DNA of 64,000 nucleotides from positions 186,001-250,000 of the forward strand of contig CAVUWK010000015.1 of the NCBI GenBank assembly GCA_963745175.1, given 5' to 3'. How positions within the stretch are numbered: the first letter of the stretch is position 1; every line of letters begins with the position of its first letter. Positions 45,853 to 55,515 of this stretch are shown here, one piece after another. The notes below the pieces were generated by a model. That model did no database searches and had not been told where the DNA came from. It saw only the letters and a program-made list of their open reading frames with translations. Origin of the DNA: Bog-473 sp963745175. GTDB taxonomy: Bacteria > Actinomycetota > Acidimicrobiia > Acidimicrobiales > RAAP-2. The position numbers and the translations under genes are program-made.

Positions 45853-47319
45853 TTGGACCAGCGGTTGCTGCACAGGCCGTCCTTCTTCATCGACGGGAAG
45901 TGGGCCGAGCCGGCCGGCCCGGCCACGCTGGAGGTGGTGTCGCCCTCGACCGAGGAGGTCGTGGGGTCGGTGCCGCTGGCCACCGTCGCCGACATCGACC
46001 GCGCCGTCGACGCCGCCCGAAGGGCCTTCGACGAGGGGCCCTGGCCCCGCATGCTCCCGGCGGCGCGCGCGGAGATCCTCGCCCGCGCCGCCGAGCTCCT
46101 GGCAAAGCGCTCGCCCGACATCGCCGCGGTCACGACCGAGGAGATGGGCTGCGCCATCAGCCAGGCGCCGCAGGCCCAGACCGGGCTCGTCGGTCCGGTC
46201 TTCGACTACTACGCGACGCTGCTCCGCACCTTCGAGTTCGAGCGGACCCTCGTCACCGGCGACCGGGCCGCCCTGGTGACGCGCGAGCCGGTCGGCGTGG
46301 TGGCGGCCATCGTGCCGTGGAACGCTCCCGTCACCCTGGGCTCGTGGAAGACCGGGCCGGCCCTGGCGGCCGGCTGCACCGTGGTCCTCAAGCCGCCGCC
46401 CGAAGCGCCGCTCAGCAACTTCATCCTGGCCGAGGTGCTCGACGAGGCCGGAGTGCCGCCCGGCGTGGTGAACGTCGTGCCCGCCGACCGCGACGTCGGC
46501 GAACACCTCGTCACCCATGGCGGCGTCGACAAGGTCGCCTTCACCGGCTCGAGCGCGGCCGGCCGGCGCATCATGGCCCTCTGCGCCGAGCGCATGACCC
46601 GGGTCTCGCTCGAGCTCGGCGGCAAGTCGGCCTCGCTCGTGCTCGACGACGCGGATCTCGCCGGCGTGATCCCCCGGATGGTGCACGGCGGCATGCACCT
46701 GTCCGGACAGGTGTGCGGGGCCCACACCCGGATCCTGGTGCCGCGGGCGCGCTACGAGGAAGTGCTGGAGCTGGCCGCGGCGGCGGCGGCGGGCATCGCC
46801 GTCGGCGACCCGCACGATCCGGCGACCGAGGTCGGACCACTGGTGGCCGAGCGCCAGCGCACGCGGGTCGAGGGATACATCGCCCTCGCCACCGGGGCGG
46901 GCGCCCGCATCGTCGCCGGCGGGACGCGCCCGGCCCACCTCCCCAAGGGCTGGTACGTCGCCCCGACGATCCTCGGCGACGTCGACAACTCCATGCGGGT
47001 GGCCCGGGAGGAGATCTTCGGTCCGGTGCTGTGCGTGCTCGCGCACGACGGCGACGACGACGCCGTCCGCATCGCCAACGACTCGGACTACGGGCTCTCC
47101 GGTGGTGTGTGGAGCGCCGACCCGGAGCGGGCGCTGCGCGTGGCGCGGCGGGTGCGCACCGGCAGCATTGCCGTCAACGGCAGCTACCCGCCCTTCCCGC
47201 TCGTCCCGTTCGGCGGCTTCAAGCAGTCCGGCATGGGACGCGAGCTCGGACCCGAGGGCCTCCTCAATTTCCTGGAGCCGCGCAGCATCGGGCTGCCGCC
47301 GTCGCTCCTGCCCGGCTGA
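45853..47319 (+). CDS. NAD(P)-dependent aldehyde dehydrogenase
   Basis: An intact 488-residue aldehyde dehydrogenase. Key features: VAAIVPWNAPVTLGSWKTGPALAAGCTVVLKPPPEAP, the cofactor-site FTGSSAAGRRIM, the catalytic Glu in LELGGKSASLV and the catalytic Cys in GQVCGAHTR, with EEIFGPVLCV near the end. It turns an aldehyde into a carboxylic acid, which the next gene's CoA-transferase could activate. The TTG start at 45853 is preceded by AGGAGGGACGCG. It is 56 bases downstream of the amidohydrolase and begins a run of plus-strand genes to 51.0 kb. Confidence 0.93.
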   Translation: MDQRLLHRPSFFIDGKWAEPAGPATLEVVSPSTEEVVGSVPLATVADIDRAVDAARRAFDEGPWPRMLPAARAEILARAAELLAKRSPDIAAVTTEEMGCAISQAPQAQTGLVGPVFDYYATLLRTFEFERTLVTGDRAALVTREPVGVVAAIVPWNAPVTLGSWKTGPALAAGCTVVLKPPPEAPLSNFILAEVLDEAGVPPGVVNVVPADRDVGEHLVTHGGVDKVAFTGSSAAGRRIMALCAERMTRVSLELGGKSASLVLDDADLAGVIPRMVHGGMHLSGQVCGAHTRILVPRARYEEVLELAAAAAAGIAVGDPHDPATEVGPLVAERQRTRVEGYIALATGAGARIVAGGTRPAHLPKGWYVAPTILGDVDNSMRVAREEIFGPVLCVLAHDGDDDAVRIANDSDYGLSGGVWSADPERALRVARRVRTGSIAVNGSYPPFPLVPFGGFKQSGMGRELGPEGLLNFLEPRSIGLPPSLLPG

Positions 47320-47330
47320 GCGTCCTCGCC

Positions 47331-48548
47331 GTGGGTGGGCCGCTGGCCGGCGTCCGTGCCGTCGAGGTCGCCTCCCACGTCTTCGTGCCCATGGCCGGCT
47401 CGGTGCTGACCGAGTGGGGCGCCGAGGTGATCAAGGTGGAGCACCCCGTGACCGGCGACCCGTACCGGGGACTGGTCACCTCGGGGCTGCACAACGTGTA
47501 CCACGGCCACGACCCGTTCTTTCAGTCCGCCAACCGGGGCAAGCGCTCGGTCGCCGTCGACCTCCGCCGGCCCGCCGGAAGGGCGCTGCTGGCGACGCTG
47601 ATCGGGCGGGCCGACGTCTTCCTGACCAGCCTGCGCCCCGACGCCCGGCAACGTCTCGGCATCGACGTCGACGACGTGCGCGGCGACAACCCGTCGGTGA
47701 TCTACGTGCGCGGCTCCGCTTTCGGTGCGCGCGGCCCCGACGCCGGGCGCGGCGGCTACGACGTCACGACCTACTGGTCCCGCAGCGGCATGCAGCACAC
47801 GCTGACCCCGCCCGGGGCCGAGTGGCCGCTGCCGACGCGGCCGGCCTTCGGGGACGTGGTCGGCGGGCTCACCATCGCCGGGGCGGTCAGCGCCGCGCTC
47901 TACCACAGAGCCACGACCGGAGCGGCGTCGCTGATCGACGCCTCGCTGCTGGCGTCGGGCATGTGGCAGGTGCAACCCGACATCGTCAACGCCAAGCTCG
48001 GGGGCGGGGGCGCGACCGAGGCCGCACCGGATCGCTACGAGACCCGCAACCCGCTGACGCTCCCCTACCGGACCGCCGACGGGCGCTTCGTGGCGCTGAG
48101 CATGATCGCCGCCGATCAACGCTGGGCCGAGCTGTGCGCCGCCCTGGGGCATCCCGACGCCGCGGCCGACCCCCGTTGGCTCGACCTGGAGGCTCGCCGT
48201 CACAACGCCCGCTCCTGCGTCGAGTGGCTGGAGTCCGTCTTCGCCGGGCGCACCCTCGCGGAGTGGGCCCGCGCCCTGGCGGACATCGAGGGGGAATGGG
48301 CGCCGGTGCAGACACCGGCCGAACTCCACGATGATGCAGCGGTGCGGGCCAACGGTTACATCGCCGACGTCGACATGGGCGACGGCGTCTCCATCCCCCT
48401 GGTGACGAGTCCCGTCCAATTCGACGGCGACCCCGGGGTCCCGCGCCGGGGTCCCGAGCACGGCGAGCACACCGAGGACGTGCTGCTCGAGCTGGGACTG
48501 ACCTGGCCCGAGATCAGCCGGCTCAAGGACGAGCAGGTCATCGGTTGA
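47331..48548 (+). CDS. CaiB/BaiF-family CoA-transferase
   Basis: An intact 405-residue family III CoA-transferase: PLAGVRAVEVASHVFVPMAGSVLTEWGAEVIKVEHPVTGDPYRG, the ANRGKRSVAVDLRRPAGR segment, FLTSLRPDARQRLGIDVDDVRGDNPSVIYVRGSAFG, and the ending GPEHGEHTEDVLLELGLTWPEISRLKDE. The pattern with SxxFVPMAGxxLxxWGAEVIKVEHP belongs to a group common in actinobacteria. GTG 47331 is 12 bases after the aldehyde dehydrogenase stop. With that enzyme it would convert an aldehyde to an acyl-CoA in two steps. Confidence 0.9.
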   Translation: MGGPLAGVRAVEVASHVFVPMAGSVLTEWGAEVIKVEHPVTGDPYRGLVTSGLHNVYHGHDPFFQSANRGKRSVAVDLRRPAGRALLATLIGRADVFLTSLRPDARQRLGIDVDDVRGDNPSVIYVRGSAFGARGPDAGRGGYDVTTYWSRSGMQHTLTPPGAEWPLPTRPAFGDVVGGLTIAGAVSAALYHRATTGAASLIDASLLASGMWQVQPDIVNAKLGGGGATEAAPDRYETRNPLTLPYRTADGRFVALSMIAADQRWAELCAALGHPDAAADPRWLDLEARRHNARSCVEWLESVFAGRTLAEWARALADIEGEWAPVQTPAELHDDAAVRANGYIADVDMGDGVSIPLVTSPVQFDGDPGVPRRGPEHGEHTEDVLLELGLTWPEISRLKDEQVIG

Positions 48549-48555
48549 GGATCGC

Positions 48556-50159
48556 ATGGACGCGTCCGTAGGCATCCCCCCCGCCGTCAGCGAGGAGACC
48601 GCGCCGTTCTGGGCGGCGGCGGCCGAGGGCCGGCTGCTCGTCGAGCGCTGCAACGCCTGCGGGGCCGAGAGCTTCCCGCCGCGGGGAATCTGCCGGCGCT
48701 GCCGGAGCCGGGACACCGCCCCGCAGGAGGTGACGAGCCCCGGCACGGTCTACAGCTTCACCGTCAACCACCAGAAGTGGCTCCCAAACCTCGAAGTGCC
48801 CTTCGCCCTGGTGCTCGTGGAGTTCCCCGACCACCCCGGGGTGCGGGTCATGGGGCGCCTGCGCGGCCTGCCCCCCGAGGACGTCGCGGTCGGCACCGAG
48901 GTGGAGGTGGGGTTCGAACCCGGGCCGGGCGGGTTCGCCATCCCGAGCTTCGTCGCCACCGGGACGACGCGCTCGATGGCGGGCGAGTGGCTGGAGCGGC
49001 GCGCCGTGATCTCCGGCGTGGGCCAGTCCGCCATCGGGCGCCAGATCCCCCGGTCGGGATTCCAGCTCACCCTCGACGCGGTGCTGGCCGCCATCGACGA
49101 TGCCGGCCTCGGCGTCGACGACATCGACGGGCTGGCCATGTTCCCCGGGGGCGGGAAGGCCAACCTCCCGGGTTACGCCGACGGCAACCTCTACGAGGTC
49201 CAGGACGCCCTCGGGATCACCACGAGGTGGCGCCAGGGTCTGGTCGAAGGCATGAGCCTGCCCTTCTACGGCGCGGCACAGGCGGTGGCCACCGGCGAGG
49301 CGCGCCACGTCGTCGTCTGGCGCACCGTCAAGGAGGGCAGCGCGGCACGCCATGCCGGCGGGCGACCGGCCTACGGGTCGATCCATGCCGAGGCGGAGGG
49401 ACCGCTGGCCTGGCTGCTGCCCGTCGGCGCCCTGTCCCCGGTCGTCCAGATCGCCCCGTACGCGACCCGCTACATGCACGAGTACGGCGCCACCCGCGAC
49501 CAGCTGGGATGGATCCCCGTCACCCAGCGGCCGGCACGCGGCGCGCAATCCCGACGCCGTGTACCGCGATCCGCTGACGCTCGAGGACTACCTGGCGTCG
49601 CGGATGATCTCGACGCCGATCTGCCTCTACGACTGCGACGTCCCCGTCGACGGCTCGACGGCGATCGTGGTCTCTGCCGCCGACACCGCCGCCGACCTCC
49701 GGGCGCCGGTGCGGATCGAGGCGATGGCGGGGGTCATCGACGGCCGCCCGTCCTGGGAGCAGTGGGAGGACCTCGGCACGGGTGGGCCACGCCACCGCCG
49801 CCGCCATGTGGGACCGCACGGACCTGCGGCCAGGCGACGTCGACGTGGCCGAGCTCTACGACGGCTTCACCATCGAGGTGGTCTGGTGGCTCGAGGCGAT
49901 GGGCTTCTGCGGCACCGGCGAGGCCGGGGCGTTCGTCGAGGGCGGCACCCGCATCGGGCCCGGCGGTGAGCTTCCCCTCAACACCTGGGGCGGGCAGCTC
50001 TCGGGCGGCCGCCTGCACGCCGGCTTCGGGCACACCGCCGAGGCCGTGCGGCAGCTGCGCGGTGAAGCGGGCCAACGCCAGGTGGAGGGGGCCGAGGTGG
50101 CCGCCGTGACGAACGTCGGCGGGTACGAGGCCGGCGCCGCGCTGCTGACGCGCTGGTAG
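48556..50159 (+). CDS. Zn-ribbon/OB-fold (DUF35) - lipid-transfer thiolase fusion, two frame breaks
   Basis: About 534 residues. The N-terminal 140 residues form a DUF35 module: zinc ribbon Cys32, Cys35, Cys46, Cys49 (CNACG...CRRC) and an OB-fold (GTVYSFTVNHQKWLPNLEVPFALVLVEFPD). A thiolase-fold lipid-transfer protein follows (RAVISGVGQSAIGRQIPRSG to AELYDGFTIEVVWWLEAMGF and the GGQLSGGRLHAGFGHTAEAVRQLRGEAG ending). Insertions near 49534 and 49782 change the frame; length agrees. The two modules are usually separate proteins, for example the retro-aldolase pair in cholesterol side-chain cleavage, so this is a natural fusion candidate. Confidence 0.84.
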
Positions 50160-50192
50160 ACGATTCGAGATTCGAGCAAAGGAGAGCACGAC

Positions 50193-51035
50193 ATGGTGCA
50201 ACGGGCTGGGCGGGTCGAGGGAAAGATGGCCATCGTCACCGGTGCCGGGTCGACGCCCGGGCCGGGCATCGGGACCGGCAAGGCCAGCGCAGTGCTGCTG
50301 GCCCGCGAGGGGGCGCGGGTGCTGCTCGTCGACCTGCATCCCGAACGGGCGGAGGAGACGCGGGACATCATCGCCAAGGAGGGCGGCACCGCCGAGGTCT
50401 TCGCGGCCGACGTGACGGTGGCCGCGCAGTGCGAGGCCATGGTGCAGGCGGCGGTCGGGGCGTTCGGCGGCGTCGACATCCTCGTCAACAACATCGGCCT
50501 GGCCGCGCTGGGCACCGTCGTCGACACGACCGAGGAAGCCTGGGACCGCGCGCTGGACATCAACCTGCGGACGGCGTTCCTCGCCTCCAAGTACGCCGTC
50601 CCGGTCATGGCCGAGCGGGGCGCCGGCTCCGTGGTCAACATCTCGTCGATCTCGGCGCTGCGCGGGGACGGCACGGTGGCGTACTCCGCCGCCAAGGGCG
50701 CGCTCATCGCCATGACGGTCGACATGGCCTACTCCCACGGTCGCCAGGGCATCCGCGTCAACGCCATCGCCCCCGGGCACATCACAACGCCGATGGTCAT
50801 GTCCGTCTCCGCGCCCGGACCACGGGCCGCCTTCATGAACAGCATGCGCTCGGAGGCCGGGCTGCTGGGCACCCCGGGCGACGGGTGGGACGTCGGCTAC
50901 GCGGTCACCTTCCTGGCCAGCGACGAGGCCCGCTGGATCACCGGTGTCGTCCTGCCGGTCGAGTCCGGCGTGCTCAGTGTGACCCCGCTGATGATGGCGC
51001 CCTACCTGCGCGCCATCCCCGAACCCGAGGGATAG
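50193..51035 (+). CDS. SDR-family oxidoreductase
   Basis: A 280-residue SDR with an enlarged cofactor loop, TGAGSTPGPGIGTGKASAVLL, and NNIG. The catalytic Ser lies in NISSISALRGDG, and YSAAKGALIAM supplies YxxxK. The C-terminus is extended by a segment after WITGVVLPVESGVLSVTP. The extended glycine loop is found in several catabolic SDRs. It starts 33 bases after the fusion gene with AAAGGAGAGCACGAC upstream of ATG 50193, so it is probably the last gene of the plus-strand unit. It converges with the deacylase-like gene at 51049. Confidence 0.9.
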   Translation: MVQRAGRVEGKMAIVTGAGSTPGPGIGTGKASAVLLAREGARVLLVDLHPERAEETRDIIAKEGGTAEVFAADVTVAAQCEAMVQAAVGAFGGVDILVNNIGLAALGTVVDTTEEAWDRALDINLRTAFLASKYAVPVMAERGAGSVVNISSISALRGDGTVAYSAAKGALIAMTVDMAYSHGRQGIRVNAIAPGHITTPMVMSVSAPGPRAAFMNSMRSEAGLLGTPGDGWDVGYAVTFLASDEARWITGVVLPVESGVLSVTPLMMAPYLRAIPEPEG

Positions 51036-51048
51036 GTGTCGGCGGTCC

Positions 51049-52696
51049 TCAAGCGCGGATGAGGGACCCGGGGGCCACGCCGGCCACGTCCTCGCCGCCG
51101 GTGCGCGTCGCGGTGCCGTTGACCCAGACGTGCTGGATGCCGGTGCTGCGCACCAGCAGCCGCTCCGCCCCACCCGGCTGGTCGTCGGCGCGCTCGACCG
51201 GCGTCGTGCCCACGGTGGCGGGGTCGAAGGCCACCAGGTCGGCGTGGAAGCCCTCGGCGACCAGGCCGCGGTCGCGGCAGGCGGAAGGCGGCATGGGGAT
51301 GACCCGTGAGCCGCCACACGGCCTCTTCCAACGAGAGCGCCCGGCGCTCGCGCACCCAGTGGCCCAGCAGATGCGTCGAGAAGCAGGCGTCGCACAGCTG
51401 GCTGGCGTGCGCGCCGGCGTCGGACAACCCGAGAAGGACGCGCCGGTCGGCGAGCAGGTCGCCGATCTCCGCGTCACCGTCGTTGTCCATGACCACGCGG
51501 AAACGCGTGTCCAGGTCGTCGTCCAACGCGAGGTCGAGCATCAGGTCGAACGGGGTCGTGCCCCGCTCTGCCGCCAGCGCGTCGAGGGGAAGGCCCACCA
51601 ACGCTCCGTGGGCCTGCGTCTCCTCGACGTCGACCTTGGACCACCGGTGGCCCCAGGCGGCGAGGGTCGGCTGGCGGGCGCGGTCACGCCAGGACGCGTC
51701 CCGGTAGAGGGCGGCGCGCTCTTCCCGCGGGCAGGCCAGCACCTCCTTCCACTCGTCCACCTCGGCGAGCGGCCCGGGGTCGGCCAGGGTGATCTGCATG
51801 ACGATCGGCCGGCAGGCGACCTGCGGGTACACCTCCCCCGGCAAGGCCGCCCCCCGCTCGACGGTGCGCAGTGCGGCCCCGGGCTTGTCGGCGCGGGCGA
51901 CCAGGGCCGTCCAGGTGACCGGCACCCCGTAGCGCACCGCCAGGTCCGAGAACTGCTCGACGAACAGCCCCGGACCGATGGAGACCTGCAGGACACCCTT
52001 GCCGAGCTCGCCCAGGACGGACGCCAGGGCGTACACCTCGTCGTCGTCGGCGAACCGGCTCGGGACGGGCCTGCCGTAGGCGCCCTGGTGCGCCGGCTGG
52101 CGCGACGTCGAGAAGCCGATGGCGCCCGCCTCCATCGCCTGGCGGACGATCTCGCGGATGGCGGCGATCTCGTCGGCCGTCGCCGGCCGCTCGTCGCCCC
52201 CGAGCGCCCACAGGCGGAGCGGTGAGTGGCCGACGAAGGCGCCGACGTTGAGGCGCTTCGGCCGGCGCTCCAACGCGGAGAGGTACTCGGGGAACGACTC
52301 GAAGCACCAGTCGATGCCGGCGTTGAGCGCGTCCATCGACATCCCCTCGACGTTCTCGAGCAGGCGCACGATCGTGTCCCGATGCTCCGGGTGGGTCGGG
52401 GCCACGCCGAAGCCGCAGTTCCCCATGACCACACTGGTCACCCCGTGCCAGCTCGACGGGGTGAGATCGCCGTCCCAGAGGATCTGCGCGTCGTAGTGGG
52501 TGTGCACGTCGATGAACCCGGGCGCCAGGGTCAACCCGTCGAGGTCCACCACCTCGGCGGCGGCGCCGGGGTCGAGCGCCCCCGCTGCCGCCACGGCCGC
52601 GATGCGATCCCCCGCCACGCCCACGTCGGCGGGCCGCGCCGGCGTGCCGGTGCCGTCCACCACGAGCGCATTGCGAAGAAGCAGGTCCACCTTCAC
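51049..52696 (-). CDS. N-acyl-D-amino-acid deacylase-like amidohydrolase, one frame break
   Basis: About 549 residues, paralogous to the enzyme at 8.7-10.4 kb. The start VDLLLRNALVVDGTGTPARPADVGVAGDRIAAV leads to LAPGFIDVHTHYDAQILWDGDLTPSSWHGVTSVVMGNCGFGVAP (metal His pair and bridging Cys) and later VLLGLSDAGAHASQLCD. A one-base insertion near 51295-51300 moves the last 75 residues (SACRDRGLVAEGFHADLVAFDP) to another frame. GTG 52696 would overlap a TGA of the upstream frame as GTGA, the usual arrangement in this genome. In the sequence as given, however, this frame is open without interruption into the small protein upstream. Confidence 0.82.
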
Positions 52697-53029
52697 TCGA
52701 TCAATTTCGTAGACGTGCACGGCCGGGGGTGGGCCCAGCTGGAGCACGTCGCTCACCGGGGCCGCGCGATCCTCCGCCCGGGCCTGCAGCGCAGCGAGCG
52801 GAACCGCCAGGTCGTCGGCCTCCAACTCGTAGATGGCGACGTAGCGGCGCTTCCCTTCCCCGGCCGGCGGGCCGCCAACCTCGTTGCGCAATTTGTAGCG
52901 CCGGACGCCGACGAACCCGGGGAGGGCGCACAGCTCCGGAGCGTGGACCTCGCGGTACCACTCGTTGTACTCGGCCTCCCGGCTCGGGTCGCTCGGCTCG
53001 GACTCCACGATCATGATGCCCTTGGCCAC
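52693..53029 (-). CDS. Small EthD/DUF4286-like dimeric alpha+beta-barrel protein, apparently fused in frame to the deacylase-like gene
   Basis: About 110 residues: AKGIMIVESEPSDPSREAEYNEWYREVHAPELCALPGFVGVRRYKLRNE, then RRYVAIYELEADDL. The pattern of an opening strand, the helix NEWYREVHAPE and a Tyr-rich strand is that of DUF4286/EthD-like proteins. As printed, the frame runs without stop into the deacylase-like gene through VYEIDRVKVDLL, giving a 660-residue fusion. One missing or extra base shortly before 52696 would instead give a separate protein ending at TGA 52693-52695. GTG 53029 follows GGAGGAG. Operator-like site 6 is about 60 bases upstream. Confidence 0.65.
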
Positions 53030-53089
53030 GGCGACTCCTCCCGCATCGAGCCCACCCCGCACCCTGACCCTGCTTGCGCCGGACGGAGT

Positions 53090-53105
53090 AAGTGAACGCT
53101 CCCTG
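53090..53105. promoter_or_regulatory. Putative TetR-type operator, site 6
   Basis: AAGTGA-ACGC-TCCCTG. The left half is perfect; the right half differs at two positions. It is in the divergent region between the EthD-like gene (start 53029) and the thiolase gene (start 53191). Confidence 0.45.
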
Positions 53106-53190
53106 ACTCGGCACAGTAATGTCGGCCTGTGGCGGTCGCAACGGCGTCCCGCCTGGGCGTGCCCGTGCCCGAGCGTCTCAGGAGGGTCCC

Positions 53191-54363
53191 TTGACCGACG
53201 CAGTCATCATCTCGGCCTGCCGAACGGCCATCGGAACGGCGAGGCGTGGCACCCTGGCCGACACCGATCCGTTCGACCTGGCCCGGCTCACGGTCGCCGA
53301 GTCGGTCGCGCGGTCCGGGCTCGATCCGGCGGCTCTCGACGACGTCATCTTCGGCGAGTCCCTTGCCGGCGGTGGCGCCATCGGCCGGCACGCCGCCATT
53401 GCGGCGGGCTTGACGGAGGTGGCCGGGGTGGCCTTGAACCGGCACTGCGCCTCTGGGTTGACGACGACCAACATGGCGGCGGCCTCAGTGATGGCCGGCA
53501 TGGATCGTGCCGTGGTCGCCGGGGGCGTCCAGTCGGCCTCCATGGCGCCGGTGTGCAACCGCCGGATCCCCGGCACCGACGACTGCACGGAAGGCTGGTT
53601 GTCGCCCAGCCACCCCGAGACCGTCGAGGCGCCCATCCGTGACATGAGCATCACGGTCGGCTGGAACGCGGCGTGCCTGGCCGGAGTCAGCCGCGAGGCG
53701 ATGGACGAGTGGGCCTTCCATTCCCATCGAAAGGCCATCGACGCAATCGATGCCGGCCGGTTCGAAGAGGAGATACTCCCCGTTGACGTCGCGCGCCGCG
53801 ACGGTAGCTCCATCACGTTCGCGGTCGACGAGCACCCTCGACGCGACACCACGCTCGAGAAGCTGGCGTCGCTCAAACCCCTCCATCCCGAGATCGAGGG
53901 GTTCAGCATCACCGCCGGCAACGCTGCCGGCGTCAACGACGCGGCCGGGGCCGTGGTCATCGCCTCGTCCGACCTCGCCGCCGGCGAGGGGATCGAGATC
54001 CTGGCCACCGTGCGCAGCTGGGCCTCCGTCGGTGTCCCGCCCGCCGAGACGGGGCTGGCCCCCATCAAGGCGATCCCCAGGGCACTCCAGCGTGCCGGCT
54101 TCGGACTCGACGACGTCGCGCTCTTCGAGATCAACGAGGCGTTCGCATCCATGTGCGTCGCCACGGTCGATGCGCTCGGCCTCGACGCCGCCAAGGTGAA
54201 CCCGAACGGCAGTGGTTGCAGTCTGGGCCACCCCGTCGCCATGACCGGGACACGCATGCTCACGACGCTCGTCTACGAGCTGCGGCGGCGCGGCGGCGGC
54301 ATCGGTGTGGCCGCCATGTGCGCCGGCGGCGGCATGGGCACGGCCACCGTCATCGAGGTCTAA
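53191..54363 (+). CDS. Acetyl-CoA acyltransferase (thiolase)
   Basis: A 390-residue thiolase II. The catalytic nucleophile is in LNRHCASGLTTTNMA, the second half has FEINEAFASMCV and GSGCSLGHPVAMTGTRM (His), and the last active-site Cys is in MCAGGGMGTATVIEV. It cleaves 3-oxoacyl-CoA to acetyl- or propionyl-CoA and a shortened acyl-CoA. TTG 53191 has GGAGGG a few bases upstream. It is the only canonical beta-oxidation thiolase in the window, and it converges with the LLM oxidoreductase gene with overlapping stop codons. Confidence 0.93.
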   Translation: MTDAVIISACRTAIGTARRGTLADTDPFDLARLTVAESVARSGLDPAALDDVIFGESLAGGGAIGRHAAIAAGLTEVAGVALNRHCASGLTTTNMAAASVMAGMDRAVVAGGVQSASMAPVCNRRIPGTDDCTEGWLSPSHPETVEAPIRDMSITVGWNAACLAGVSREAMDEWAFHSHRKAIDAIDAGRFEEEILPVDVARRDGSSITFAVDEHPRRDTTLEKLASLKPLHPEIEGFSITAGNAAGVNDAAGAVVIASSDLAAGEGIEILATVRSWASVGVPPAETGLAPIKAIPRALQRAGFGLDDVALFEINEAFASMCVATVDALGLDAAKVNPNGSGCSLGHPVAMTGTRMLTTLVYELRRRGGGIGVAAMCAGGGMGTATVIEV

Positions 54364-55491
54364 ACAGGCGCCTCGTGCACCTCTGCGGCCAGCGCGCCGT
54401 GGGTCACTCCGAGATCGCCGCCGACGTCGTGACGCTGGAGCTCGGGGAGCACCTCCGCCGCGAACAGGTCGAAGTTGGCTCGTGCCTCCTCCGCCGGACA
54501 TGCCGCCGAACGACAGCGGGACGACCAGGGCCCCCGCGTCGGTCCGCCGGGCGTAGTCCAGCAGCTTCTCGGTGACCTGCTCGGGCGTGCCCCACACCTG
54601 GAGGTCGGCGAGGAAGCCGTTGAAATTGTCCAACCCGTGCTTGGCGATGTTGTTCGCCAGTGCGCCGTAGTACTCGTAGCCCTCGATCTCAGCGAAGCCC
54701 CGGTTGTCGAACTCGTAGTGCTCGACCGTCGACCGGGCCCAGCGCTGAAGGTGGACCTCGCGCATCCTCTGGGCGCCCTTGGCGTCGTTGCACACACCGG
54801 CCACCACCACAAGAATCGGCTTGGGCGCCTCGAAGCCGTTGATGCTCCAGATAGCGCTGGCGGTATTCGGCGAGCTCCGCCTCGGTCGTCTCCCAGGGCT
54901 TCTGGGCGATCACCATGATGCCGACCCCCAGGCGGGCCATCAGCTCCATCGACTGGGGCGAGACTGCCGAGGCGAACGTCCGACCCTTGAAGCTGGCGAG
55001 GGGACGCGGCCGGATCTCGACCCGCGGCTGCTTGTAGAACTCGCCGTCGTGCTCGATATAGCCCGTCTCGAGCGCCTCGAGGATCGCCTCGGAGTACTCG
55101 GTGAAGCGGCGCCGCGATTCACCCATCTCGGCCCGGAAGCCGTTGAACTCGATCCGTCCGAGACCTCGGCCGATCCCCAGGATGGCCCGGCCGTCGGAGA
55201 GATGGTCCAACACGGAGAAGCTCTCCACCACGCGCACGGGGTCGTGCCAGGGCAGCACGGTGACGAACGTGCCGAGTTTGACCCGCGTGGTCGTCTCCCC
55301 GCCATCCACGACAGGAACATCGGCGTCTGTGAGGTCAGCTGGTAATCCGAGAAGTGGTGTTCGGATCCCCACACCGAGTCGAAGCCGACGTCCTCGGCCC
55401 GGGCGGCAAGATCCAACTCCCGGCGGTACGCCTCGGCGTCGGTGGCCTTGCCGTCCAGATTCGCGAACTGGAGACCTAATCCCGTGTGCAT
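54360..55491 (-). CDS. LLM-class oxidoreductase, three frame breaks
   Basis: About 376 residues of a luciferase-like enzyme in several frames. Pieces in order: LGLQFANLDGKATDAEAYRRELDLAARAEDVGFDSVWGSEHHFSDYQLTSQTPMFLSWMAG; TRVKLGTFVTVLPWHDPVRVVESFSVLDHLSDGRAILGIGRGLGRIEFNGFRAEMGESR; ILVVVAGVCNDAKGAQRM...EGYEYYGALANNIAKHG; and EEARANFDLFAAEVLPELQRH. Breaks: a missing base in the C run at 55297-55300 and extra bases near 54845 and 54497, consistent with total length. The FVTVLPWHDPVRVVE type is seen in alkanal-monooxygenase-like and F420 proteins. Operator-like site 7 lies 25 bases upstream of the ATG. Confidence 0.8.
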
Positions 55492-55515
55492 GAGTCCTTA
55501 CTTATCACATTTTGT

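Noticed and set aside
44979..48548. A plus-strand open frame of almost 1,190 codons
   Set aside because: It is out of frame with the amidohydrolase and the aldehyde dehydrogenase; only the part from 47331 matches a CoA-transferase. Long open frames are expected at this GC content.
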